A stretch of 26,138 nt of DNA from a virus, in IMG/VR virus record IMGVR_UViG_3300044846_001187, positions 1 through 26,138 of that record; one strand, 5' to 3'. Under the pieces are notes generated by a model. That model worked only from the letters and a program-made list of their open reading frames with translations, did no database searches and was not told where the DNA came from. Positions within the stretch are counted from its first letter, which is position 1; the number at the start of each line of letters is the position of its first letter. Of the stretch, positions 1 to 5,598 are shown piece by piece. Position numbers and translations under genes: made by a program.

Positions 1-456
1 GCCTAACAACTTACCAAATGATACTGCAGCATTTTTAAGGCACTCTGTTTTGAGTTTAGGAAACGCAAGGTCTAAAGCATTAGGTTTCTTATTATCTGCA
101 TTTAATGCCCACCTATTGCGTTCTATTGGATCTGCGGCAATGTGGCTCGGCACTTTATCTACCATGATTACAATCGATGCTGCACCTGTTCTGCGCAACT
201 CATACCCGGTTATCGGATGAATCACTACAAGGTCAAGTGAACCTACCACTTCATTCGCCATGCGTTCCCACTTAAAATTTTCAGTGCGCCAATGCCCGAA
301 GAACATTTCATCGAGTGTAGTTTCAACGTGGCTAACTACCAGCGTTACGGCCTTGCCATCGGGTGTCTTTTCAATGCCTTCCTTATCAGGTGCAGCGTTA
401 AGCATTTGCTGGAACTTCTGCAATGCTTCTAAGTTGTCTTTGTGAAAACTGTTCAT
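1..456 (-). CDS. Rad52-like single-strand annealing protein (partial)
   Basis: The gene starts at the ATG at 456-454 and runs off the left edge after 152 codons, so only the N-terminal part is visible. The translation has the layout of phage Rad52/Sak-type annealing proteins: a helix followed by a segment on a small-domain 'LDEMFFGHW' motif, then beta-rich sequence with 'HPITGYELRRTG', and finally 'ECLKNAAVSFGKLLG', which resembles the family's 'ALKNAxxxFG' helix that carries DNA-binding residues. Such proteins anneal complementary single strands during phage recombination. The 33-aa gene lies just upstream and the probable promoter block at 617-651 precedes both. A VRR-NUC nuclease and an SSB-like protein in the same arm fit a recombination role. 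The assignment rests on motif resemblance only; the missing C-terminus cannot be judged. Confidence 0.6.
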   Translation of the reverse strand, partial: MNSFHKDNLEALQKFQQMLNAAPDKEGIEKTPDGKAVTLVVSHVETTLDEMFFGHWRTENFKWERMANEVVGSLDLVVIHPITGYELRRTGAASIVIMVDKVPSHIAADPIERNRWALNADNKKPNALDLAFPKLKTECLKNAAVSFGKLLG

Positions 457-474
457 GTTGTTATTGATTTTAGA

Positions 475-576
475 TTAATACTTCATTAGGCAATCATTCA
501 GTTCTTGACAGTAGCTAAGAATGGCGAAGAAGATTGCGCCCCATACGATGTACTTGATTACTTTACTTGCTTTCAT
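475..576 (-). CDS. 33-aa single-pass membrane peptide
   Basis: A short open frame starts at the ATG at 576-574 after an A-rich, SD-less leader and ends at a TAA at 477-475. The peptide has a basic N-terminus (MKASKVIKY), one hydrophobic stretch of about 13 residues (residues 10-22, IVWGAIFFAILSY) and a short tail with two cysteines, so it probably crosses the membrane once. It sits 18 nt before the annealing-protein start and shares its leader style, suggesting co-transcription. No family is recognised. The identical AATAACAACATG-type leader of the next gene supports it being a real gene. Confidence 0.5.
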   Translation of the reverse strand: MKASKVIKYIVWGAIFFAILSYCQELNDCLMKY

Positions 577-616
577 GTTGTTGTTTTTTGTTATTGATGG
601 TGCAATGATAGTATAA

Positions 617-651
617 ATACTTACACCTACCTTGTTAAAAATTGTTAAAAT
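617..651 (-). promoter_or_regulatory. Control block shared with 7069-7105 (copy 1)
   Basis: Read on the minus strand, ATTTTAAC, one base, then ATTTTTAACAA is followed after 5 nt by GTGTAAGTAT. The same elements occur on the plus strand at 7069-7105 with 20 of 21 bases of the first part and 10 of 10 of the second identical, and 7 nt between them. This copy precedes the 33-aa and annealing-protein genes. A TATCATTG, close to the TANNTTTG -7 element, lies just downstream but has no good -33 partner. Promoter or operator function is inferred from position and duplication. Confidence 0.5.
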
Positions 652-658
652 TGCAATC

Positions 659-675
659 GGTTACAGATTGTAACC
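659..675. repeat. Inverted repeat after the terminase gene
   Basis: GGTTACA, a 3-nt spacer and TGTAACC form a perfect 7-bp inverted repeat that begins 3 nt beyond the terminase stop codon in the direction of transcription. It is followed by AT-rich sequence rather than a clean T-tract, so it may be a weak terminator or an operator in front of the control block at 617-651. The 3-nt loop is tight for an RNA hairpin, which slightly favours a protein-binding site. Confidence 0.4.
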
Positions 676-678
676 ACC

Positions 679-1980
679 TCACGCCCACGAATAGCTACCG
701 TAGTTCGGGAACAATTCAAAATACATACGCATCATGATAGCATCTGCGTAGTCAGGTGATTTGCCATGCATCCGGGCTATTTCATCTTTGCTTATCACAG
801 CGAGTTTGCCATCTGCTTCCGGTTGCCGCCTGCGTATCATGTCCAGTTCTTGAACAATCACATCACGAAACTGATTCACTTTGAAGATTACTTTGTTCTG
901 TTCTATCAATTCTGCAAGCTTAAAGTAACATTCTGCTTTTTGGTTCGTATATCGGTCGGCTTGCTTTGCCCTTCCACCATTAAGGAAACCGCGACACTTT
1001 AAGCTATCGACTACACCACCACCCACACCATCTTCATCGCAGATTACATTGCTTAATTTGATGCCATGCCTATCACATAGCTGGCGAATGGTAGATACAA
1101 CTGTTGTGATTGGTTGCTTGCGCAGTTCGTGTATTTCGATTAGGTGCAATCCATGCCACACGCAAATGACACTACGGTCTTTTCCAAGTCGCGCGATATC
1201 GGCACTGATGTATTTATCGCCTTTGCTTTCTTCATCCCGGAAGCAGCGCAATAAATCTTCATACTGATATATCCAGTCCACACTTTCGTCATAGTCCCAA
1301 TCGCCTTCAAGCAATCGCTTTCTATCTGCTTCAGGAAGGCGCATCATCTTTGCTTCATAGACTGCATCAGGATTGACTGTATTATCCTTCATCAAAGCTT
1401 CCACAAATGCTTTGTGTGGTGGCAATAATTCTTTTTTCCATGGATGCCAATAGTCATTGTATAACCAACCTTTTGATGGATTACAACTCATCAAACCTTT
1501 TGGAATACCACCAACTAAATTGTAACGCACACGTGTGTCGATTATATCAACCGCCTTCTTTGTCATTTCTGCAACCTCGTCTAAGAAGTAATCAGTAATT
1601 TCAAGTGATCCAAATCTATGGAAATCGGGATCGCTGGGTGTAGCTGCCATATCCATTAGGATTGTTTCACTACCATTGAACCAACGAATCATGTTTAGTT
1701 GTCCATTGTAGGTGTAGTGTTCACCTGCTTTCAATCCCATTTGGGTGCATATCTCCCAAAAGCGAAGCATGGTAGATAGTTGCAGCTTCTTTAATTCAGC
1801 ACGACCTATCAAACCGCGTGTCTGTGGATGTTTCAGTCTGCGTGCAATTTGCCAGTAACAACCTAACCATGTCTTACCACCGTATACACCACCACCATAC
1901 AACACCTGCTCTACATTGCTGGATGTAGACAAGTGTCGTAGGGCTTGCTCTTGTTTGCTATTGAATTGGGCTTGATACAT
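679..1980 (-). CDS. terL: Terminase large subunit
   Basis: The 433-aa product is the packaging motor: an ATPase that translocates DNA into the prohead and a nuclease that cuts the concatemer. Walker A is GGGVYGGKT (residues 29-37), Walker B is ITDYFLDEVAEM with D134-E135, and the RNase H-like nuclease shows D261 in SADIARLGKDRS, the VICDEDGVGGGVVD segment around D315/D317, and D413 in SPDYADA. Length is typical. The frame is open back to an ATG at 2025, but the ATG at 1980 is preferred because it begins 2 nt after the upstream stop and gives the usual N-terminus. The gene is oddly placed: it is on the opposite strand and about 6 kb from the small-terminase-like gene and far from the portal. 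Confidence 0.95.
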   Translation of the reverse strand: MYQAQFNSKQEQALRHLSTSSNVEQVLYGGGVYGGKTWLGCYWQIARRLKHPQTRGLIGRAELKKLQLSTMLRFWEICTQMGLKAGEHYTYNGQLNMIRWFNGSETILMDMAATPSDPDFHRFGSLEITDYFLDEVAEMTKKAVDIIDTRVRYNLVGGIPKGLMSCNPSKGWLYNDYWHPWKKELLPPHKAFVEALMKDNTVNPDAVYEAKMMRLPEADRKRLLEGDWDYDESVDWIYQYEDLLRCFRDEESKGDKYISADIARLGKDRSVICVWHGLHLIEIHELRKQPITTVVSTIRQLCDRHGIKLSNVICDEDGVGGGVVDSLKCRGFLNGGRAKQADRYTNQKAECYFKLAELIEQNKVIFKVNQFRDVIVQELDMIRRRQPEADGKLAVISKDEIARMHGKSPDYADAIMMRMYFELFPNYGSYSWA

Positions 1981-1982
1981 TG

Positions 1983-2219
1983 TTAGGTAAACAACCCGAT
2001 ATACATTCCAACCAAACCACCGCATAGCGTGGCTATCATATCCAACGTGCTAAATGATTTTTCCTTCAGCACAGAATCAAACAACTCTTTGCCTGCTGCA
2101 AATGCAAACACCACGATCATTGAGAATGGTGCGCTGAATATCGAAGCGGCAGCAGCGTAGATAGCAACACCATATAGCGCATGGTTAGCTTTGTCTTGTG
2201 GTAGGTTAGGCAGGTTCAT
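1983..2219 (-). CDS. Small multi-pass membrane protein
   Basis: This 78-aa protein begins NLPQDKANHALYG and then has about three hydrophobic stretches (residues 15-25, 30-43 and 60-77), with a KELFDSVLKEKSFSTLDM loop between the second and third. The pattern 'DK..H...G ... KE..D ... D..AT..G' resembles small VanZ-like/DUF2279-type phage membrane proteins, which are sometimes guessed to be holins. It overlaps the upstream SSB-like gene by one base (TAATG) and is followed 2 nt later by the terminase, so it is part of the same operon. A lysis role is possible but a separate holin-endolysin pair lies at the right end of the window, so function is left open. Confidence 0.7.
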   Translation of the reverse strand: MNLPNLPQDKANHALYGVAIYAAAASIFSAPFSMIVVFAFAAGKELFDSVLKEKSFSTLDMIATLCGGLVGMYIGLFT

Positions 2220-2449
2220 TAGAATGGCAGATCTCCTGATGGTAGTTCGTCTACTTCATCACGTTTTACAAGTGGCTCACTCATTTTACCGGAAAAGAAC
2301 TTGCCATTCTTTCCTTCTTTAACCCATGCAGCCAGTCGCATCTTTTTACCATTGACCATGATTTCACCTGTGTATTCAGGTGCGTTGTTAGTTGTCTTGT
2401 TGTTCTTGAATAGGGTGAACTGTCCCTCTTGCATTTGATAGTTGCTCAT
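2219..2449 (-). CDS. Small SSB-like protein with acidic C-terminal tip
   Basis: The 76-aa product has the beta-rich core 'LFKNNK...PEYTGEIMVNGKKMRLAAWVKEGKNGKFFSGKMS' seen in small phage proteins of the DUF736-like type, and ends in LPSGDLPF. That last tetrapeptide matches the acidic/aromatic tip (DDIPF) by which bacterial SSB recruits partner proteins. The fold size is below that of a full OB-fold SSB, so single-strand binding is plausible but not shown. It sits between small genes and the terminase in an arm that also encodes an annealing protein, a VRR-NUC nuclease and the replication proteins, which fits a DNA-metabolism role. Confidence 0.65.
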   Translation of the reverse strand: MSNYQMQEGQFTLFKNNKTTNNAPEYTGEIMVNGKKMRLAAWVKEGKNGKFFSGKMSEPLVKRDEVDELPSGDLPF

Positions 2450-2454
2450 TGTAT

Positions 2455-2637
2455 TTAATTATTTATGATTCCGATGTCTTCAATCATTAGACTAATTGTG
2501 GTCTTGCCGTAAAAGTCCTGTGTTTCTACGACTTCAAAGGTTTCATGGTCGATGCTATGACCATTGATGAAACCAATATAGATTTCAGTATCGTCGTGAT
2601 ACTGCGCAAGCTTATCCCACAATTCACCTATTGTCAT
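2455..2637 (-). CDS. Conserved small protein, MTIGELWDKL type
   Basis: The 60-aa protein opens with TIGELWDKLAQYHDDTEIYIGF, which resembles the widespread short family 'MTVxELIExLxxxxPDTEVxI' found in phages and mobile elements, whose biochemical role is unknown to me. The rest is alternating beta-like sequence ending IEDIGIINN. Its ATG overlaps the stop of the 53-aa gene upstream in an ATGA arrangement, indicating translational coupling inside the leftward operon. Confidence 0.65.
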   Translation of the reverse strand: MTIGELWDKLAQYHDDTEIYIGFINGHSIDHETFEVVETQDFYGKTTISLMIEDIGIINN

Positions 2638-2795
2638 AGCTTATATTCATCTTTATCAGTTAGTAGATATAACTCCTCAAAGATAAGGCGCATTGCCATG
2701 TTATCACTCATTGCTGGTCGCATACTTCGCTTAGCTGTTAGCACGAACAATTTGCGGAGCAGATCGGTTTCTTTTTGCTTATCGTATTGCTTCAT
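2634..2795 (-). CDS. 53-aa small protein of unknown function
   Basis: A short frame runs from the ATG at 2795-2793 to a TGA at 2636-2634. The peptide is helical and basic (MKQYDKQKETDLLRKLF at the start, then MAMRLIFEELYLLTDKDEYKL). Both ends overlap neighbours by ATGA, which is strong support for a real gene. GGAGGTGA lies 3 nt before the start, within the end of the upstream gene; this is a textbook Shine-Dalgarno sequence, rare in this window. No family recognised. Confidence 0.65.
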   Translation of the reverse strand: MKQYDKQKETDLLRKLFVLTAKRSMRPAMSDNMAMRLIFEELYLLTDKDEYKL

Positions 2796-3034
2796 TTGTC
2801 ACCTCCGTATGTTTCACTATAATACATAGCGAATTCAAATCTTGCACTTAATTCATTAGGGCATTCGAGCAACTTAGCACCTTCGCAAAACATCTCTTTC
2901 ATCTGCTCCTTCTCCATTGCTTTGGCTTGTTGTATTAGTAAATCTAATGTTTCCCATTCTATTTTACAAAATTGTGGATTACCATATGATTCTAATTCTT
3001 TAATTAACCACTCTACTGCTGTTTGCTTTTTCAT
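2792..3034 (-). CDS. Small helical phage protein, KQTAVEWLIKEL type
   Basis: From the ATG at 3034 the product is 80 aa and starts MKKQTAVEWLIKELESYG, a start I recognise from many small Bacteroidetes-phage proteins; it continues with a helix QAKAMEKEQMKEMFCEGAKLL and ends with FEFAMYYSETYGGDK. The family usually ends in an acidic or tyrosine-containing tail like this one. The upstream ATG at 3046 is also in frame, but the one at 3034 falls 1 nt after the upstream stop (TGATATG) and matches the family. Function unknown. Confidence 0.7.
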   Translation of the reverse strand: MKKQTAVEWLIKELESYGNPQFCKIEWETLDLLIQQAKAMEKEQMKEMFCEGAKLLECPNELSARFEFAMYYSETYGGDK

Positions 3035-3035
3035 A

Positions 3036-3725
3036 TCAGTATTCATTTTGCGTTTCGATTAATTCCTTATACCGTTCCTGCCTGTATTCCGTAAACTGAT
3101 ACGGCTTGTTTTTGTACACCCGGAAGCGCATATCGTTATCCCACAAAGGCAGCGCATCGTATTCATTCATCAATTCAATTTCAAGCTGTGAAGGTTTGTT
3201 ATGTCTTACTGCACGCACTGGTTCTTCTTTGATGCTTAACTTATCTGCTGCCTGTTGCATCGCATCCATGATTTGCGGATGCTGGAACATTTCGTAGATA
3301 TTATTCTGCTGCTTCTTGCTTTCATTGATTGCATCACTTACCACTTGCCTTTCTTGGTCGTAAAGTGGAAACCATGCAAGCACAGTAGCTGGGTCAATAC
3401 GATTGAACAGCGTGCCGTACTTACCAATGGCACCGTTATCAAAAATAATTTGCAGTTCTTCAAGTGAATACATCCACATCTTGTCCATGATTTGTTCAGC
3501 GCAAAATTCAATCTGCAAGCTGTTCATGGTATTCTGCACATTGACCAGCTGCACGCACCGGGCAAGCAATGACATCACTGCGACTTTGGTTAGTTCCTTA
3601 TCAACCTTCCGAAGTAGACTGAGTTTTTCCTGCTGCATCGCGTGCGCGACTGATAGCGATTGCTTCGGTGAGAAGTTGGTTAGCTTGTGCAATGCTGTTT
3701 GCTGTTGTATTTGGTTGTTTTCCAT
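3036..3725 (-). CDS. Replication-associated protein (DUF6633-like)
   Basis: The 229-aa product is counted from the ATG at 3725, which follows an AAAACCAAAATCAAT leader. The middle 'MYSLEELQIIFDNGAIGKYGTLFNRIDPATVLAWFPLYDQER' (roughly residues 84-125) resembles a Bacteroidetes phage and plasmid family usually found beside replication initiators; I recall it as DUF6633 but could not check. The C-terminal part is charged and aromatic-rich. The gene starts inside the initiator gene and overlaps it by 125 nt, an unusually long overlap. A helicase-loader or primosome role is inferred only from the neighbour. Confidence 0.6.
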   Translation of the reverse strand: MENNQIQQQTALHKLTNFSPKQSLSVAHAMQQEKLSLLRKVDKELTKVAVMSLLARCVQLVNVQNTMNSLQIEFCAEQIMDKMWMYSLEELQIIFDNGAIGKYGTLFNRIDPATVLAWFPLYDQERQVVSDAINESKKQQNNIYEMFQHPQIMDAMQQAADKLSIKEEPVRAVRHNKPSQLEIELMNEYDALPLWDNDMRFRVYKNKPYQFTEYRQERYKELIETQNEY

Positions 3726-4401
3726 ATTGATTTTGGTTTTTATTTTTTTCAAATGTAAATGCATTATTCATCCATTTGCGCACAGTCGCTTCCCAAGAAA
3801 CGATTTTTGCGCCACCCGATGTTTTCCACCCGGTGCTTGTGTAGTGGTCAAAACAATTTTTGCTTTCTGCAACAATTTTCATTTCGCTCCACTTACCACC
3901 CGATTTCATATTCAACTCACCCATAAAATTATAAATATCATTTTCGGATGGTGGTGAAAACACCACTCTATTGTTTCTTTGTTTCTTTGTTTCTTGGTTT
4001 CTTTGTTTATCTATGGGGGCACTGCTGTGTTCAATGCTGTGTTCAATGCCGTTGCTGTGCTGTATCAATGCCGTATCCAATGCTGTATGCAATGCTGTGG
4101 CTTTTTTGCTACGGCATATTGATATTATTGTGCTGCTATACTGGTTCTTAGATTCACTTATGATTTGAATGAAATTCCATTTAGCTAAGTCGCTAAGTGC
4201 ATCCAAGTAGGTGCGCTTGTTACCAATATGCAATCCTTCCATAGTTGCGTTCGTTGGTATTCCAAACTGCTCCTTCCAGCCAAGTCGATTGTTTAGTTCA
4301 ATGATCCACATGAACAAAGCAGTGTGCTGGCACTTCACTTCCGAATGCTCAAAGGCAAAGTCAAACCACTTCCGGGAAAGGTCGTAACCGTTATTTTTCA
4401 T
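3601..4401 (-). CDS. O-like phage replication initiator
   Basis: This 266-aa protein has an N-terminal winged-helix-like region (residues 10-95, with ALFMWIIELNNRLGWKEQFGIPTNATMEGL and a recognition-type segment NKRTYLDALSDLAKWNFIQII), a low-complexity linker (about residues 98-145) and a C-terminal region with 'KSGGKWSEMK...FDHYTSTGWKTSGGAKIVSWEATVRKWMNNA', typical of phage replisome organisers that bind the origin and load the helicase. The DNA of the linker is made of two tandem-repeat arrays, as in lambda gene O where the origin lies inside the gene. The start overlaps the stop of the GIY-YIG gene (ATGA). The last 125 nt are shared with the next gene in another frame. Confidence 0.75.
   Translation of the reverse strand: MKNNGYDLSRKWFDFAFEHSEVKCQHTALFMWIIELNNRLGWKEQFGIPTNATMEGLHIGNKRTYLDALSDLAKWNFIQIISESKNQYSSTIISICRSKKATALHTALDTALIQHSNGIEHSIEHSSAPIDKQRNQETKKQRNNRVVFSPPSENDIYNFMGELNMKSGGKWSEMKIVAESKNCFDHYTSTGWKTSGGAKIVSWEATVRKWMNNAFTFEKNKNQNQYGKQPNTTANSIAQANQLLTEAIAISRARDAAGKTQSTSEG
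3971..4010. repeat. Five 8-bp tandem units, origin candidate
   Basis: TTGTTTCT occurs three times exactly, then TGGTTTCT and TTGTTTAT, in perfect 8-bp register. On the coding strand this is an A-rich purine strand (AAACAAAG type). A period of 8 is not a multiple of 3, so the repeat is not a simple peptide repeat. It lies 12 nt from the iteron-like array inside the initiator gene and could be the easily melted part of an origin. Confidence 0.5.
4023..4100. repeat. Iteron-like 12-bp array, origin candidate
   Basis: Units of the form TGCTGTRTNCAA follow each other: two exact copies of TGCTGTGTTCAA, a longer diverged copy (4047-4068), TGCCGTATCCAA, TGCTGTATGCAA and a final partial TGCTGTGG. They encode an Ala/Thr/Leu/His-rich linker of the replication initiator (about residues 101-127). 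Arrangement, unit size and place match origins embedded in initiator genes such as lambda ori in O. Function is inferred. Confidence 0.55.
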
Positions 4402-4688
4402 TTGTGCTGTGTGTTGTATTTCGGCTGTAAAGTTTTAATCAAATGTTTTTCAAACTCCTTTGAGTTTGTACATTCTGTAAAATAAAACTGAACATAACCA
4501 TAAGTTGCATTCAATAAACGTAATACTTCATGCCTATTGTAACGCTGCCATAAATTTATAGAACTACCAACGTATAAAACGCCTATCGTAGGTTCGACAA
4601 TCACATAAACCCCTTCCTTTTTTGAAGGATAAGCGAAGTTTCTATCGTAGGTATTGGGTGTATACCATGAATCTTTTAAATAAAACAT
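4398..4688 (-). CDS. Free-standing GIY-YIG endonuclease
   Basis: The 96-aa product is one GIY-YIG domain: GVYVI (residues 26-30) and YVG (39-41) are the name-giving strands, R49 in LWQRYNRH is the expected catalytic arginine, E80 in KEFEKHLI the metal-binding glutamate, and KYN (90-92) closes the domain. There is no added DNA-recognition domain, so it may be a small nicking or repair-type nuclease rather than a large homing enzyme. It is the first gene behind the promoter at 4797-4827, after a folded leader, and its stop overlaps the start of the replication initiator. No intron was seen around it. Confidence 0.85.
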   Translation of the reverse strand: MFYLKDSWYTPNTYDRNFAYPSKKEGVYVIVEPTIGVLYVGSSINLWQRYNRHEVLRLLNATYGYVQFYFTECTNSKEFEKHLIKTLQPKYNTQHK

Positions 4689-4699
4689 AGAACTAAATA

Positions 4700-4764
4700 C
4701 CCACCACTACACACAAAGGCAACCCAGCGCACGGTTGTGCTTATGGCAATGCGGTAGTGATGGG
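4700..4764 (-). ncRNA. Structured leader RNA candidate before GIY-YIG gene
   Basis: On the minus strand CCCATCACTAC (4764-4754) can pair with GTAGTGGTGGG (4710-4700) over 11 bp with a single G-U pair, whereas the plus strand has a mismatch at that point, so the fold favours leftward RNA. Between the arms is a smaller GCAC-AACC-GTGC hairpin, and its AACC loop could pair with the following GGGTT. The element lies in the roughly 100-nt leader predicted from the promoter at 4797-4827 and ends 11 nt before the GIY-YIG start. It has no T-tract. I do not recognise a known riboswitch or ribozyme. Confidence 0.4.
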
Positions 4765-4796
4765 ATTTAAAATGTTTTTCATACTGAGTTGCGTTG

Positions 4797-4827
4797 CAAA
4801 GATATACAAAATATCTCTACTTCCAAA
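4797..4827 (-). promoter_or_regulatory. Near-consensus Bacteroidetes promoter, leftward
   Basis: On the minus strand TTTG (4827-4824), 19 nt and TATCTTTG (4804-4797) fit the Bacteroidetes housekeeping promoter exactly. The -33 element lies in the last codons of the upstream gene. An inverted repeat AGATAT-acaaa-ATATCT (4800-4816) sits across the spacer and -7 element and may be an operator. Predicted transcripts start near 4790 and would carry the folded leader, the GIY-YIG nuclease and the replication genes. Confidence 0.7.
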
Positions 4828-5239
4828 TTGCAGTTGCAATCATGAATCCGATTACAGCACCTGCGGCTAATGCTAAGAAGATACGGCTGTTACTATTGTC
4901 GCATTCAGCTTCATGAACAACCGGTATTGGTGTGGGTGTAGGTGCTTTGCGAACAGGTGCAATAGTCATTTGCTGCATACCAGCTTTACTTTGTGCCTGG
5001 TCAATACGCGATTGCTTCAGGCATTCCTTGACCATCGAATTGACAATGGCTTGTGTAGGTGCATTGCCTATCCACTTGGTCACGTCACCTTCGCGCTTAA
5101 TCATTTTAGCTTCGCGCATTAGCGTAACGACACGCGAACCAATGCGGTATTTGCGCTGCATATCTTTAACATCAAACTGCTTTGCTGTATATAACTCCAT
5201 CATGAAGTCGTAATACTTTTCCTTTGTGTTTTTTCTCAT
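4817..5239 (-). CDS. HTH-like protein with C-terminal membrane anchor
   Basis: The 140-aa protein has an N-terminal region (residues 5-60) with the look of a winged-helix or HTH domain ('YDFMMELYTAKQFDVKDMQRKYRIGSRVVTLMREAKMI'), then a helix, a proline-threonine linker 'RKAPTPTPIPVV' and one hydrophobic segment near the C-terminus (IFLALAAGAVIGFMIATAIW). The layout suggests a DNA- or protein-binding domain tethered to the membrane. I have seen similar N-terminal domains in Bacteroidetes phages but know of no function. Its ATG overlaps the VRR-NUC stop. The promoter for the next genes overlaps its 3' end. Confidence 0.65.
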   Translation of the reverse strand: MRKNTKEKYYDFMMELYTAKQFDVKDMQRKYRIGSRVVTLMREAKMIKREGDVTKWIGNAPTQAIVNSMVKECLKQSRIDQAQSKAGMQQMTIAPVRKAPTPTPIPVVHEAECDNSNSRIFLALAAGAVIGFMIATAIWK

Positions 5240-5598
5240 TTTTCTAAATAGGTTTTAATTGTTTGTGTGAATTCTTCGAATGATCTGCACACTTTCACGC
5301 AGTATCCTGCATTGATAAGTTGTGCGTGAACGATTTTCTGTGTGTCGGACAGCTTACCCTTTTCGGTTTTCATCTCAATGAACAAGGCATGATAACCACC
5401 TGAAGCCATGCAAACCATTAGGTCGGGCATACCGGGCATAGCACCTTCCGCTTTCAAGATGTTCCACCGCTTAGCGCGTTGCACTGGTGTGCCACCAATG
5501 AACACACCGTTTGGGAATGATGCAATCAATGTGCGTGGGAATGAATAGCGGAACCATTCAACGCAACGCTGCTGCATCTTGCTTTCGTCATGCTTCAT
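5236..5598 (-). CDS. VRR-NUC domain nuclease
   Basis: The 120-aa protein shows the compact VRR-NUC fold of the PD-(D/E)XK superfamily: an N-terminal helix 'ESKMQQRCVEWFRYSFP', the metal-site 'GMPDLMV' (active Asp), 'ALFIEMKTEKGKLSDTQ' (E-x-K) and the closing 'GYCVKVCRSFEEFTQTIKTYL'. Such phage enzymes cut branched DNA, including Holliday junctions, or act as repair nucleases. The ATG at 5598 is preferred over 5628 because it overlaps the upstream stop as ATGA. It partners in this arm with an annealing protein and an SSB-like protein, so recombination or repair is the likely setting. Confidence 0.85.
   Translation of the reverse strand: MKHDESKMQQRCVEWFRYSFPRTLIASFPNGVFIGGTPVQRAKRWNILKAEGAMPGMPDLMVCMASGGYHALFIEMKTEKGKLSDTQKIVHAQLINAGYCVKVCRSFEEFTQTIKTYLEK

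Noticed and set aside
1983-2219. Holin for the lysis module
   Set aside because: Membrane topology would allow it, but it lies before terL in another operon and a better holin candidate precedes the endolysin.
3403-3957. 184-codon plus-strand open frame
   Set aside because: It is antisense to the two replication genes, is cysteine- and serine-rich without domain pattern, and has no leader; a shadow frame.
4700-4810. Self-cleaving ribozyme or group I intron near the GIY-YIG gene
   Set aside because: No hammerhead core (CTGATGA with GAAA) was found and no split gene flanks the nuclease, so only a structured leader is claimed.
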